DNA from: Citrobacter europaeus
Lineage (GTDB): Bacteria > Pseudomonadota > Gammaproteobacteria > Enterobacterales > Enterobacteriaceae
Direction of reading: 5' to 3'
Assembly: GCA_020099315.1 (NCBI GenBank)
Contig: CP083650.1
Span: 3,224,001-3,288,000, forward strand
Length of the DNA stretch: 64,000 nt
Within the stretch, counting starts at the first letter, position 1, and each line of letters begins with the position of its first letter. The notes below the pieces were generated by a model. The model did not search any database, was not told the DNA's origin, and worked only from the letters and a program-made list of their open reading frames with translations. Both the position numbers and the translations under genes were made by a program. This document shows, one piece after another, positions 52,434-61,806 of the stretch.

Positions 52434-54095
52434 TTACAGTGCAATATCCGCGACGGCTTTCTGCTCAGGCTGCGGTTGTGCCTGAGGTTTCAGCTGTGGT
52501 TTCGGCGCTTCATCAGCAACCTGCGGCTTGTCATATTTCAGCCCCAGTACTTCACTGGTGTATTGCAGTTCTTGTTCTGTCGCCTCAACGTTTCCGTTCA
52601 GCTTAGTACCATAAGACGGAATAATGGTTTTCAGTTTCGCCTGCCACTCGGGGCTGGCGACTTTATCTTTAAACACTTTTTCCATCAGATGCAGCATAAT
52701 CGGTGCCGCGGTTGACGCACCCGGAGAAGCCCCCAGCAGCGCAGCAATCGTGCCCTCTTTATCGCTAACGACTTCGGTTCCCAGACGCAGCACACCGCCC
52801 TTCTCCGCATCACTTTTGATGATCTGCACACGCTGACCCGCCTGCCATAAACGCCAGTCTTCTTTTTTCGCCTGCGGATAGTACTCTTGCAGCGCGGCGA
52901 AACGGTCGTCATCGCTGAGCATCACCTGGCTTACCAGATATTTGACCAGATCGAAGTTATCCAGACCCACGTTGACCATCGGCATAAAGTTCGAGGTGGT
53001 GGTCGAGCTGAGCAGGTCCCACAATGAACCGTTTTTCAGGAATTTGGTGGAGAAAGTTGCAAATGGCCCAAACAGCACGACGCGTTTGCCATCAAGGATA
53101 CGCGTATCGATGTGCGGTACGGACATCGGTGGCGCGCCAACGGAGGCCTGACCGTATACTTTCGCCAGGTGGCGATTGACCACGTCCGGATTGTCCGCAA
53201 CCAGGAACTGCCCGCCCACCGGGAATCCGGCATAGCCTTTCGCTTCCGGAATGTCGGTTTCCTGCAACAGCTTCAGCGCAGCGCCACCGGCACCGATAAA
53301 GACAAACTTCGCCTTGATATCGTGTTCCGTTTCGTTATTTTTCAGATCGGCGACCGTAACCGTCCAGCTATTATCGGCATTACGCTTAAAGCCACGCACT
53401 TCGGTACTCAGTTGCAGCGCAAAGTTGGGCTTTTTCTGCAACGAAGCAATCAGCTGGCGCGTGATTTCGCCGTAGTTTACGTCAGTACCAATCTCGGTAC
53501 GCGTTGCCGCGACTTTCTGCTGCGGATCGCGGCCTTCCATGACCAGCGGCGCCCACTCTTTAATCTGCGCATGATCTTCGGAATAACGCATACCGCGGAA
53601 TAACGTGCTCTGCTGCAGTGCGGCGTAACGTGCGCGCAGGAAGTTCACGTTCTCGTCACCCCAGACAAAACTCATGTGTGGGACGGTGGTGATAAATGAG
53701 TGTGGTTCATGCATCACGCCATTATTGACCTGATAGGCCCAGAACTGGCGGGAAATCTGGAAGGCTTCGTTGATTTCGACTGCCTTTTCAATGCTGATGC
53801 TACCGTCGGCCTTTTTAGGCGTGTAGTTCAGCTCCATCAGTGCGGAGTGGCCGGTTCCGGCGTTATTCCAGCCGTTTGAGCTTTCCTGCGCTACACCATC
53901 CAGTCGCTCTACCATGGTCATTGACCATTGCGGCTCCAGCTCCTGTAAATAGGTTCCCAGCGTGGCGCTCATGATGCCGCCGCCAATCAACAGTACATCC
54001 GTTTCCTGCTCTTGCGCCGCTTTCGCTTTTGCTGCCATCGAGACAACGTTCAGCCCTACAGCCATGGTGAAGAGCATGGCAGTCACTTTTTTCAT
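52434..54095 (-). CDS. mqo: Malate:quinone oxidoreductase
   Basis: This 553-residue FAD-dependent peripheral membrane enzyme oxidises malate to oxaloacetate and reduces quinone. The FAD-binding Rossmann motif is DVLLIGGGIMSATLGTYL (about residues 33-50). WNNAGTGHSALMELNYTP and GASPGASTAAPIML are family signatures. A hydrophobic N terminus precedes it, as in E. coli Mqo (548). The C-terminal tail is rich in Gln/Pro/Lys (PKPQLKPQAQPQPEQK). Confidence 0.96.
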   Translation of the reverse strand: MKKVTAMLFTMAVGLNVVSMAAKAKAAQEQETDVLLIGGGIMSATLGTYLQELEPQWSMTMVERLDGVAQESSNGWNNAGTGHSALMELNYTPKKADGSISIEKAVEINEAFQISRQFWAYQVNNGVMHEPHSFITTVPHMSFVWGDENVNFLRARYAALQQSTLFRGMRYSEDHAQIKEWAPLVMEGRDPQQKVAATRTEIGTDVNYGEITRQLIASLQKKPNFALQLSTEVRGFKRNADNSWTVTVADLKNNETEHDIKAKFVFIGAGGAALKLLQETDIPEAKGYAGFPVGGQFLVADNPDVVNRHLAKVYGQASVGAPPMSVPHIDTRILDGKRVVLFGPFATFSTKFLKNGSLWDLLSSTTTSNFMPMVNVGLDNFDLVKYLVSQVMLSDDDRFAALQEYYPQAKKEDWRLWQAGQRVQIIKSDAEKGGVLRLGTEVVSDKEGTIAALLGASPGASTAAPIMLHLMEKVFKDKVASPEWQAKLKTIIPSYGTKLNGNVEATEQELQYTSEVLGLKYDKPQVADEAPKPQLKPQAQPQPEQKAVADIAL

Positions 54096-54373
54096 AATGT
54101 TAATGCCTTACTTTTAGTATCGCTTTTTTGCTTTTAATGCAGGTGAAAATCGAGCGGCATCAACGGTAACACTTAAGTAAAAATAATTAAATATTGTTTA
54201 TAAATTATATTTAATTTTTAAAAATGTTATTAATACGTTGATAGTTTATACGGTTATTGACAATCATTTCTGGAAACCAGTCCGTCAGACAGGTACTATG
54301 CTGCGCTTTGCTATTCACCGCACGGATGCCTGTCGGTCTGCTGTATCAGGCCATTTTTGACCTGAGTGTAACT
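54096..54373. other. AT-rich spacer between mqo and the SulP gene
   Basis: This 278-base divergent region is very AT-rich at 54170-54255. Closer to the SulP gene, around 54285-54340, GACAGG and CCTGTC arms could pair over a long loop. Both promoters probably lie here. No gene is supported. Confidence 0.35.
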
Positions 54374-55621
54374 ATGTCTGCAAATCATCCTTCCTCTGTC
54401 GCTGTCGCGGAACACACGACCCGTGCCGTCCTGCGCCAACCCCGTCTGCTGGTTCGCGAAACGCTGGCCGGTGTGGTAACCGCCCTGGCGCTGATCCCGG
54501 AAGTGATCTCTTTTTCCGTTATCGCCGGCGTCGATCCTAAAGTCAGCCTGATAGCCTCGGTCGTACTGTGCCTGGCGATGTCATTTTTAGGCGGACGTCC
54601 GGCAATGGTAACCGCCGCTGCAGGATCGGTTGCGTTGGTAATAGGCCCGATGGTGCATCAATTCGGTGTGCAATATATTCTGCCTGCGGTGGTGCTGGCC
54701 GGGATGATTCAGATCCTGTTTGGCGTATTAGGAATGGCGCGTCTGATGCGATTCATCCCTACGGCCGTCATGACCGGCTTTGTGAACGCGCTGGGTATTT
54801 TAATTTTCTTTGCCCAGGTCCCGCATTTCTGGAGTAAAAGCCCGCTAATCTGGGGGCTGTTTGTCCTGACGCTGTTGATTGTGCTTTGGGTTCCGCGTTT
54901 TATTAAAGCGATCCCCGCGCCGCTTATCGCCATTGTGCTGTTGACGGTATTTACTGTCTCCAGCGGCCAACTGTTACCGACCGTCGGTGACGAAGGTTCA
55001 ATGAGCGGCGGCCTGCCGGGATTAACGCAGCTACTCGTCCCACTCAACCTGCACACGCTGGCGATTATCTGGCCCTGCGCGTTGAGCATCGCTTTTGTTG
55101 GTTTGATGGAGTCATTGTTAACCGCCCGTCTGGTGGATGACCTGACGGTTACGCCGTCGAATAAGAATCGCGAGAGCGCCGGGCTGGGGATAGCCAATAT
55201 TCTGGCCGGATTTTATGGCGGTATTGCCGGGTGTGCGATGATTGGTCAAACCATCGTTAACGTTGAGATGGGTAAAGGACGCAGCCGCGTCTCAACGTTT
55301 GCCGCAGGGCTGGTATTGTTACTGCTGGTCACCGCCTTAAGCGAAGTGATGGCGAAAATCCCCATGTCGGTGCTGGCGGGGATTATGGTGATTGTGGCGG
55401 TGAAAACCTTCAGTTGGCACAGCATCCAGCCCACCACGCTGACGAAACTCCCCGTCACTGAAACCCTGGTGATGCTGGTGACCGTCGCGGCCACGGTGTC
55501 GACCGGCAACCTGGCGATTGGCGTGGTTGCCGGGGTAATGACGATGCTCATTTTGCCGCGTATCGTCAGACGCCAACGTGCGGCTACATCAGAAACAGCG
55601 TCGCCAGACCGAGAAAAATAA
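54374..55621 (+). CDS. SulP-family anion transporter lacking a STAS domain
   Basis: This 415-residue inner-membrane protein has about eleven to twelve hydrophobic segments. The SulP signature region is TALALIPEVISFSVIAGVDP near residues 38-57. ESLLTARLVDDLT and GGIAGCAMIGQT match the family's later transport-domain motifs. Unlike DauA/YchM there is no C-terminal STAS domain: the chain ends soon after the last helix. The substrate (sulfate, bicarbonate or dicarboxylate) cannot be told. The start at 54374 is chosen for length and codon sense; its ribosome site is weak. It overlaps mgtE tail-to-tail. Confidence 0.82.
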   Translation: MSANHPSSVAVAEHTTRAVLRQPRLLVRETLAGVVTALALIPEVISFSVIAGVDPKVSLIASVVLCLAMSFLGGRPAMVTAAAGSVALVIGPMVHQFGVQYILPAVVLAGMIQILFGVLGMARLMRFIPTAVMTGFVNALGILIFFAQVPHFWSKSPLIWGLFVLTLLIVLWVPRFIKAIPAPLIAIVLLTVFTVSSGQLLPTVGDEGSMSGGLPGLTQLLVPLNLHTLAIIWPCALSIAFVGLMESLLTARLVDDLTVTPSNKNRESAGLGIANILAGFYGGIAGCAMIGQTIVNVEMGKGRSRVSTFAAGLVLLLLVTALSEVMAKIPMSVLAGIMVIVAVKTFSWHSIQPTTLTKLPVTETLVMLVTVAATVSTGNLAIGVVAGVMTMLILPRIVRRQRAATSETASPDREK

Positions 55622-57020
55622 AGAAACCGCCGGTATCGGTGATTGCCGTAATCATGACGCTCGAGCCGACCGCCGGGTCGCGCCCGAGCTTCACCATCGT
55701 CATCGGAATAATAACGCCCATCAACGCCGCCATCAGCAGATTGAGCATCATCGCCAAAGTCATCACGGCGCCGAGCGCCATGTCATCGTACAGCCACCAG
55801 GTAATGCCGCCCATGATTCCGCCCCACACGAGGCCATTAATCAACGCTACGCCCATTTCGCGCAGGATCAAAAACGTCAGGTTTCCCGGCTGAATATTTT
55901 GTAGCGCCAGCGCGCGAACGATCATGGTGATGGTTTGATTCCCGGTGTTGCCGCCGATCCCCGCCACAATCGGCATCAGCGAGGCCAGCGCCACCAATTG
56001 CGAAATAGTATGTTCAAAGCCGTCGATCACTCGCGAAGCGATAAAGGCAGTACAGAGGTTAACGGCCAACCATGCCCAGCGGGTTTTTACCGCTTTCGTA
56101 ACGGGAGCAAACACATCTTCTTCGGCGCTTAAGCCCCCCATTCGACGCAGATCGGTATCGGTTTCTTCATAAACCACATCAACGATCTCATCAATGGTTA
56201 AGCGACCCATCAGTTTACCTGAAGGGTCAACTACCGCGGCACTGACAAGGTTGTCACGTTCGAAGGTACGCGCAGCGTTTTCGGCGATATCCTCCGGAGA
56301 AAAGGTGAGCGGGTCATCTTCCATCACCTCGCTGACTTTTCGCTGCACATCATTGAGCAGAATACAGGTTAGCGTCAGTTCACCGACCAGCACTTTATTA
56401 CGATCGGTCACGAAGAGTTTATCGGTGTTCTCCGGCATTTTCCCCAGCCGTCGCAGGTAGCGTTGCACCACTTCCAGCGTCACGTCCGGACGCACGGTGA
56501 TGACCTCGAACTCCATGATCGCACCGACGCGGTTCTTCTCGTAGTGCAGCACCTGACGGACGCGCGCCCGCTCCTCGGCCGGTAACGTCGCCAGCAGTCG
56601 TCCCGTAAGGTTACGAGGGAGATGCTGGACCAGATAAATCTGTTCGTCGATATCAAGATATTGCAACGCATCCAGCAGCTCGCGGTCGCTCATCTCATCG
56701 ATCAGATCGTCCCAGACGTTCTCTGACGCCTCAAGCAGTACGTTACCGCGCTTTTCACTTTCGACCAGTCGCCACAGGGCGTGGCGCTCTTCAGAGGGTA
56801 AGGCTTCCAGGGTATCGGCCAAATCGGGCGGCGGCAGGTGAGCTACCAGCGCCCCTACCTCAGCAATATCGTCGGCTAACGTACCGACGTCATATTGCTC
56901 AGCCAGGGTAAGCTTGCCCAACAGGGTTGAAATAATGGCTTTATCTGTGGTCAGCAGCCAGATTAGACGCGCACGCTCTTCATCACGCAGCCTGGCGCTG
57001 TTTTTGTTTGTAACGGACAT
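55584..57020 (-). CDS. mgtE: MgtE-family magnesium channel/transporter
   Basis: This 478-residue protein has the full MgtE layout. A helical N domain (about 20-130) precedes two CBS domains (about 135-260) that sense cytosolic Mg2+. A five-helix membrane domain follows, with the pore motif GIGGNTGNQTITMIVRAL and MITAITDTGGF near the end. MgtE moves Mg2+ down its gradient. E. coli K-12 lacks this gene at this locus. It shares 38 bases with the 3' end of the SulP gene on the other strand. Confidence 0.93.
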   Translation of the reverse strand: MSVTNKNSARLRDEERARLIWLLTTDKAIISTLLGKLTLAEQYDVGTLADDIAEVGALVAHLPPPDLADTLEALPSEERHALWRLVESEKRGNVLLEASENVWDDLIDEMSDRELLDALQYLDIDEQIYLVQHLPRNLTGRLLATLPAEERARVRQVLHYEKNRVGAIMEFEVITVRPDVTLEVVQRYLRRLGKMPENTDKLFVTDRNKVLVGELTLTCILLNDVQRKVSEVMEDDPLTFSPEDIAENAARTFERDNLVSAAVVDPSGKLMGRLTIDEIVDVVYEETDTDLRRMGGLSAEEDVFAPVTKAVKTRWAWLAVNLCTAFIASRVIDGFEHTISQLVALASLMPIVAGIGGNTGNQTITMIVRALALQNIQPGNLTFLILREMGVALINGLVWGGIMGGITWWLYDDMALGAVMTLAMMLNLLMAALMGVIIPMTMVKLGRDPAVGSSVMITAITDTGGFFIFLGLATLFLM

Positions 57021-57119
57021 TAATCATAAATCCATGATATGAAATATCATTAATCATGATGCCGATTTATGTAAATAACAATAAACAGTGCCGCCGGGTG
57101 GATAAAAAACCAGCGGCAT
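57021..57119 (-). promoter_or_regulatory. mgtE upstream region and yojI distal hairpin
   Basis: Just before mgtE, ATGAT/ATCAT elements recur: an inverted repeat ATGATAT(3)ATATCAT at 57034-57050 plus flanking ATCAT copies. Further out, TGCCGCCGG and CCAGCGGCA (about 57091-57119) form a stem whose loop carries A6, T6 on the minus strand. No magnesium riboswitch could be recognised. Confidence 0.3.
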
Positions 57120-57125
57120 GTGGGA

Positions 57126-58769
57126 TCATGCCGTGCGCGCCACCGCGTCACGAGAGGCAGCATCACGCTCATCGCCCAGCAGTTCACTCAACTGTCCGTT
57201 GCGCATTTCCAGCAGGCGATCGGCATGAATAAAGTAGTGATCGTCATGACTAATGGCGAAGATGGTTTTACCCATTTCCTGCATCAGCGGTAACAGGACC
57301 TGATAAAACTCCCGGCGGAAATGAGGATCCTGATCGGCAGCCCATTCGTCCAGCAGAATGATGTCGCGCTCCTCCGCCAGGGCCAGCAGCAGCGCCACGC
57401 GTTTCTTCTGCCCTTTCGACAACTTCAGATTGAGGATACGGCCATCGCTCAGCTCCAGCTTGTGACCCATCTTCAGATGTTCCAGCCACTTCGCAACCAG
57501 CTGCGGATTAGCCTCTTTACCTTCCGGCCCCAGCAGTTTGTCGAACAGCCAGACGTCGGTAAACACGGCGGAGAACAGCTTGCGATAATCCTCCGGCTTT
57601 TCAACGGCAACGGCCTTACCATCAAGCAAAATCTTACCTGACTGCGGCTGGTATAGTCCGGTCAGTAACATCGCCAGCGTAGATTTCCCACTACCGTTAC
57701 CGCCAATCAGAAAGATCAGTTCACCACGATGAATAGTCAGATTCACCGGCCCTACGGAAAATGCGTTGTCCTGATAATGGAAAACCACGTTACGCAGCTC
57801 CAGCGTTTGCCAATTAGGAAATGCGGTTGGACGCGGGAACTCTGCTTTAAAAGGTGCCAGTGCGAATTTATTCAGCTTGTTGAACGCCACCTGCGCGGTG
57901 AGCAGCGTCGGCAGTGCGCCAACGGCAGAGAGCAGCGGCGTACGCAGGAATAACAGTGTCAGAGAATAGGTCGCCGCCACGGCGGTATCCGCCCAGCCCA
58001 GACTGTTGGCCATCCAGAACACCAGGCCAATGGCGCCCAGCATCATGATGTTCGACCAGTTAACCGCGCTCAGGTGGAAAGTATCGGCACGGATAATATG
58101 ATGACGGTACTCTTTGGCATCCGGGACGTACATCTGATTAAAGATATGCTCGGCGCGCTCGCGGTTGAGCGTCAGCTCTTTGCGCCCTTCCAGCACCGTC
58201 TGATAATCGTTGTACAACTTGTCTTCTGTTTCACGCAGGGTGGCCATGTGTTTATACACTCGCGCCACCAGTACAAATCCGCCCCAGATAGTGATTGCCA
58301 TCCAGATTGCCGTCACCAGCAGCATTTTGGTCGACAGCATCGCCAGATACGCCGCCGACCCGACGGTCAGGATAATTCCCTGCACCAGTTCAGGCAGACG
58401 AACAAAGGCGATGGTGATATTGCGAATATCGCTGGTTAAACCGGCCAGTAACGAGGCACTACCAAGCTGTTCTATACGCTCGACGTGGGTATCCAGAATA
58501 CGTTTGATAAATTCACTACGCAGTCGGTAGACAAAGTGGTGGCCAAGCGTGGTCAACGCCAGCTGAGAGCCGAGAGTGACAACCATCAATAGCAGCAGCA
58601 GGCCAAGAAACTCCGGCAGCACCATCAGCGTGGTGTCGACCGTTTCAATCAGGCGCTGGTTGATAAACGCAATCAGCCCAATTCCCAACGCGGCGCTGGC
58701 GAGGCTGAGCGCCATAACGCTGATAAATGGCCAGCGATACTGCCGCCAGACAAGAAGTAAAAGTTCCAT
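57126..58769 (-). CDS. yojI: ABC transporter, fused permease-ATPase (microcin J25 efflux)
   Basis: This 547-residue inner-membrane exporter has six helices in the first ~320 residues and an ABC ATPase: Walker A LIGGNGSGKSTLAML, signature LSKGQKKR and Walker B IILLDEWAADQDP. E. coli YojI exports microcin J25 with TolC and is also linked to cysteine. The start at 58769 (MELLLLVWRQYRW) gives the E. coli length. It follows alkB on the same strand. Confidence 0.94.
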   Translation of the reverse strand: MELLLLVWRQYRWPFISVMALSLASAALGIGLIAFINQRLIETVDTTLMVLPEFLGLLLLLMVVTLGSQLALTTLGHHFVYRLRSEFIKRILDTHVERIEQLGSASLLAGLTSDIRNITIAFVRLPELVQGIILTVGSAAYLAMLSTKMLLVTAIWMAITIWGGFVLVARVYKHMATLRETEDKLYNDYQTVLEGRKELTLNRERAEHIFNQMYVPDAKEYRHHIIRADTFHLSAVNWSNIMMLGAIGLVFWMANSLGWADTAVAATYSLTLLFLRTPLLSAVGALPTLLTAQVAFNKLNKFALAPFKAEFPRPTAFPNWQTLELRNVVFHYQDNAFSVGPVNLTIHRGELIFLIGGNGSGKSTLAMLLTGLYQPQSGKILLDGKAVAVEKPEDYRKLFSAVFTDVWLFDKLLGPEGKEANPQLVAKWLEHLKMGHKLELSDGRILNLKLSKGQKKRVALLLALAEERDIILLDEWAADQDPHFRREFYQVLLPLMQEMGKTIFAISHDDHYFIHADRLLEMRNGQLSELLGDERDAASRDAVARTA

Positions 58770-58844
58770 GCACACAACCCGGACAAGTAATAACAGCCCG
58801 CAGTTTAAACATCTCTTCGCTGACAGCAATAATAATTCTTATTT

Positions 58845-59495
58845 TTATTCTTTTTTACCCGCCTGGCGAAACGTCAGATTGTAGCGACAGTCTCCGGTCA
58901 ACGGATGATACCCCGTTTTAAGCGGCTGGATCCCATGATAAAACAACCGCGAATTACCGCCCCACACCACGACATCGCCATGTTCCAGCAGCAAACGCTT
59001 TAAGGGATCATTACGGCGCAATCCGCCAAATTGAAAGATGGCCGGCAGCCCCAGCGACACCGAGACAATCGGCGCCCGCAGGTCAGGCTCGTCTTTATCC
59101 TGATGTAAAGACAGTTTTGCCCCTGGCGTGTAGCGGTTAATCAGGCAGGCATCGGGTTGAAAATCAGCATAGCCCGCCGCCGTCGCCGCCTGTTGGCACA
59201 AGTCAGCAAATGCGTCCGGCAGCGGCGGCCAGTGCGCGCCGGTGAGTGGATCAAACGGAGAATAAAGATAGCCATGCTGATCCGTCGTCCACCCCAGACG
59301 ACCACAGTTGGTCATCGCCACCGACATCGTGTAACCGCCGGGCGTCACCATCTGGCGAAAAGGCGACTGTCTGGCGACAGCCGCTATCGCCTGCAGCAAA
59401 GGGGGCGCGGAATCAAAAGCGAAACGTCGCAGAATAACCGCACCTGAAGCCAGCGGCTCCTGCCAGGGTTTAGCATCCGCAAAGAGATCGAGCAT
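58845..59495 (-). CDS. alkB: DNA/RNA oxidative demethylase
   Basis: This 216-residue Fe(II)/2-oxoglutarate dioxygenase removes 1-methyladenine and 3-methylcytosine lesions. The metal ligands H131 and D133 (SLHQDKDEPDLR) and H187 (LFYHGI) are present, and R204 and R210 bind 2-oxoglutarate. All numbers coincide with E. coli AlkB. Its ATG overlaps the ada stop by one base, so the two are translated together under Ada control. Confidence 0.97.
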   Translation of the reverse strand: MLDLFADAKPWQEPLASGAVILRRFAFDSAPPLLQAIAAVARQSPFRQMVTPGGYTMSVAMTNCGRLGWTTDQHGYLYSPFDPLTGAHWPPLPDAFADLCQQAATAAGYADFQPDACLINRYTPGAKLSLHQDKDEPDLRAPIVSVSLGLPAIFQFGGLRRNDPLKRLLLEHGDVVVWGGNSRLFYHGIQPLKTGYHPLTGDCRYNLTFRQAGKKE

Positions 59496-60559
59496 TATGT
59501 TTCCTCGCCAGTAGTTTCACGTTGCAGTAACTGCGCTTTGCGCGCAATGCCCCACCGGTAGCCCGAAAGCGCCCCGTCGCCGCGAATAACCCGGTGACAC
59601 GGGATAACAATCGCCAGTTTGTTGGCCCCACAGGCACTGGCCACCGCGCGTACCGCCTTCGGTTTACCGATAGCGCTGGCCAGTTGTTGGTAGCTCATCG
59701 TTTCGCCGCATGGAATTGTGCGCAGCGCCTGCCACACCTGCTGCTGAAATGCGGTGCCCCGGATATCCAGGGGCAGCGATAGCGACGCGTCACGCGAATT
59801 GATCGCGGCGATCACTTCGCGCACGCGCTGCTGAAAATCGGCATCTGCAGGAACATCCTGCGCAGCGGGAAACAGCTCATGCAGATCCGCAACCAACGCC
59901 GTATCATCATCACCAAGTAAGATCGCACAGATACCCCGCTCGCTTTCCGCCACCAGACAACGACCCAGGGAGCAATTTGCAAGGGTATAGCGTACAGAAA
60001 CGTTGTCGCCGCCTTTACGAAATTGTTTTGCGGTCATGCCTAGCGCCTGATCCGCTTGTCGGTAGTAGCTGCTGCTGTCGGGGAATCCGGCGTTGAGAAT
60101 CGCCTGCGTTACCGGATCGCCTTTTGCCAGGGCATCGCGCAGACGGCGGGCACGCCAGGACTGCTGCCACGCTTTCGGGGTCATGCCTGTCGTAGCTTTG
60201 AACAAGCGATGTAAGTGATAGGGGCTCATTGCCACCTGCCGCGCCAGTTCGTCCAGCGTAAGGGGGGGTTCCTGCTCCAGCAACTGGCAGGCGCGGGCTA
60301 TTTTCTCCAGCCGATGCTGCTGTGCGCTGTCTTTATCTGGCTGGCAACGTTTACAGGGACGAAAACCGGCGGCCAGCGCCTGCCTGGCATCGGCAAAGAA
60401 ACTGACATTTTTGCGTAGCGCATGTTTCGCCCGACAGGACGGACGGCAGAAAATGCCGGTAGTCTGGACGGCGAAAACAAACTGGCCGTCAGCGTCGGCG
60501 TCACGAGCCAAAACGGACTGCCAGCGGTCATCATCAGTTACGCGTAAACGATTTTTCAT
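59495..60559 (-). CDS. ada: Bifunctional adaptive-response regulator and DNA methyltransferase
   Basis: This 354-residue protein repairs DNA and activates transcription. The N-terminal zinc domain uses C38, C42, C69 and C72 (GIFCRPSC, RPCKRC); methylation of C38 from phosphotriesters turns it into an activator. An AraC-type helix-turn-helix follows (LDELARQVAMSPYHLHRLF). The C-terminal O6-methylguanine methyltransferase has the acceptor cysteine in VIPCHRVI. It heads the ada-alkB operon. Confidence 0.97.
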   Translation of the reverse strand: MKNRLRVTDDDRWQSVLARDADADGQFVFAVQTTGIFCRPSCRAKHALRKNVSFFADARQALAAGFRPCKRCQPDKDSAQQHRLEKIARACQLLEQEPPLTLDELARQVAMSPYHLHRLFKATTGMTPKAWQQSWRARRLRDALAKGDPVTQAILNAGFPDSSSYYRQADQALGMTAKQFRKGGDNVSVRYTLANCSLGRCLVAESERGICAILLGDDDTALVADLHELFPAAQDVPADADFQQRVREVIAAINSRDASLSLPLDIRGTAFQQQVWQALRTIPCGETMSYQQLASAIGKPKAVRAVASACGANKLAIVIPCHRVIRGDGALSGYRWGIARKAQLLQRETTGEET

Positions 60560-60619
60560 TATGGACTCCTTTGTTAAGCATAGCGCTTAGCCTCAGTGTG
60601 TCCCCATAGGCGGATACAA

Positions 60620-60640
60620 AAACCCGCAATCTTGCTTTTT
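60620..60640 (-). promoter_or_regulatory. Ada box upstream of ada
   Basis: On the minus strand AAAAAGCAAGATTGCGGGTT aligns with the E. coli ada promoter element AAAGCGCAAGATTG, which methylated Ada binds. It lies about 60-80 bases before the ada start and overlaps the last codon of apbE. Confidence 0.6.
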
Positions 60641-61691
60641 AATTTTTCTCGCTGACCAGAAAGCTTTTGAACTGCGGCGACATCCAGGTTTTAAACCCCT
60701 CACCCTCTTTCATAATCATATAGACCGCCAGACCTTCACGACGTACCACCTCTTTGGCCTTTTGCGGGCCGAGGACCATCAATCCGGTATCCCAGCCGTC
60801 AGCCTCCAGCGCCGTTGGGGCAATCACCGTCACGGACACCAGGTTGTGTTCAATCGGACGACCGGTTTGAGGATCGATAACATGGGAAAGGCGCTTACCA
60901 TCCAGCTCATAATAGTTACGGTAGCTGCCGGAGGTACTAATGCCATGCCCGTTAATGTCGACAATCGCCTGCACCGCGTTTTCACGATCGGTAGGCTTCT
61001 GAATCGCGACTCGCCACGGATTCCCTTCTGCATTCATACCGCGGCTGTTCAGCGCGCCGCCAACGGAAACCAGATAACGGGCGATCCCTTCCTGCTCCAT
61101 TAATCGTGCCAGATGATCGGCGGCATAACCTTCACCAACGGTCGAGAGATCCACATACAACTCGGGCAAATCTTTTTGCAGATAGTTCCGATGAGCCTCA
61201 TTAACAACCTTCAGATGTGAAAGCCCGGTTTGCGCTTTGGCTGCGTCAATTTGCGCCTGAGTGGGAATATGCACCGGTTGCTTATCCGGGCCAAATCCCC
61301 ACAGATTGACCAACGGTCCCACGGTAATATCCATGGCCCCATCGGTTTTTGCGCCAATGCGCAGCGCCGAAGTCACGATATCTGCCATGGCATCATTAAC
61401 CGGCCATGGCGACAGGCTTGTCGACAGGTTAAAGCGCATCAACGCAGAATCATTTTTATAGGTAGAGAGAAGTTGATCGTCGGCATCCAACTGAGTCTGG
61501 ATCTTCGCCTGCAGTTCCCCGACGCGTTTGGCATCTACGCCCACCGCACTGACCCGCCAGAAAGTGCCCATCGTTTTACCTTCCAGAACGGTGGCAGGTG
61601 TCGTGGTCTGAGCGGGTTTCGGGGCCTCATCGCACCCGACTAAAAAAATCGTCACAGCCAGTAACGCTGCGCGATAAAAATTCACTTCCAT
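60639..61691 (-). CDS. apbE: FAD:protein FMN transferase lipoprotein
   Basis: This 350-residue periplasmic lipoprotein attaches FMN covalently to threonines of proteins such as NqrB/NqrC and RnfG/RnfD. The signal ends in a lipobox, LVGCDEAP (C20). The ApbE domain includes GKTMGTFWRVSAVG, YVDLSTVGEGYAADHLA and SHVIDPQTGRP, which bind FAD and Mg2+. It lies upstream of ada on the same strand, as in E. coli. Confidence 0.95.
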   Translation of the reverse strand: MEVNFYRAALLAVTIFLVGCDEAPKPAQTTTPATVLEGKTMGTFWRVSAVGVDAKRVGELQAKIQTQLDADDQLLSTYKNDSALMRFNLSTSLSPWPVNDAMADIVTSALRIGAKTDGAMDITVGPLVNLWGFGPDKQPVHIPTQAQIDAAKAQTGLSHLKVVNEAHRNYLQKDLPELYVDLSTVGEGYAADHLARLMEQEGIARYLVSVGGALNSRGMNAEGNPWRVAIQKPTDRENAVQAIVDINGHGISTSGSYRNYYELDGKRLSHVIDPQTGRPIEHNLVSVTVIAPTALEADGWDTGLMVLGPQKAKEVVRREGLAVYMIMKEGEGFKTWMSPQFKSFLVSEKN

Positions 61692-61765
61692 ACGTAATTA
61701 TCCTCATGCGAACGGGCGCAAGAGTACACCAAAAATCGTTGTTTGTACGACGAAAAAACGGCATT

Positions 61766-61789
61766 AAAAAAGGCCCCGCAGGGCCTTTT
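61766..61789 (-). terminator. ompC rho-independent terminator
   Basis: On the minus strand AAAAGGCCC and GGGCCTTTTTT pair around a four-base loop and run into T residues, about 20 bases after the ompC stop. Confidence 0.92.
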
Positions 61790-61806
61790 AACGACATGAG
61801 CGCAGA

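Noticed and set aside
57021..57125. Magnesium-responsive riboswitch before mgtE
   Set aside because: The gap is only about 100 bases and shows no M-box-like helices; only short AT repeats and one hairpin near the yojI end are visible.
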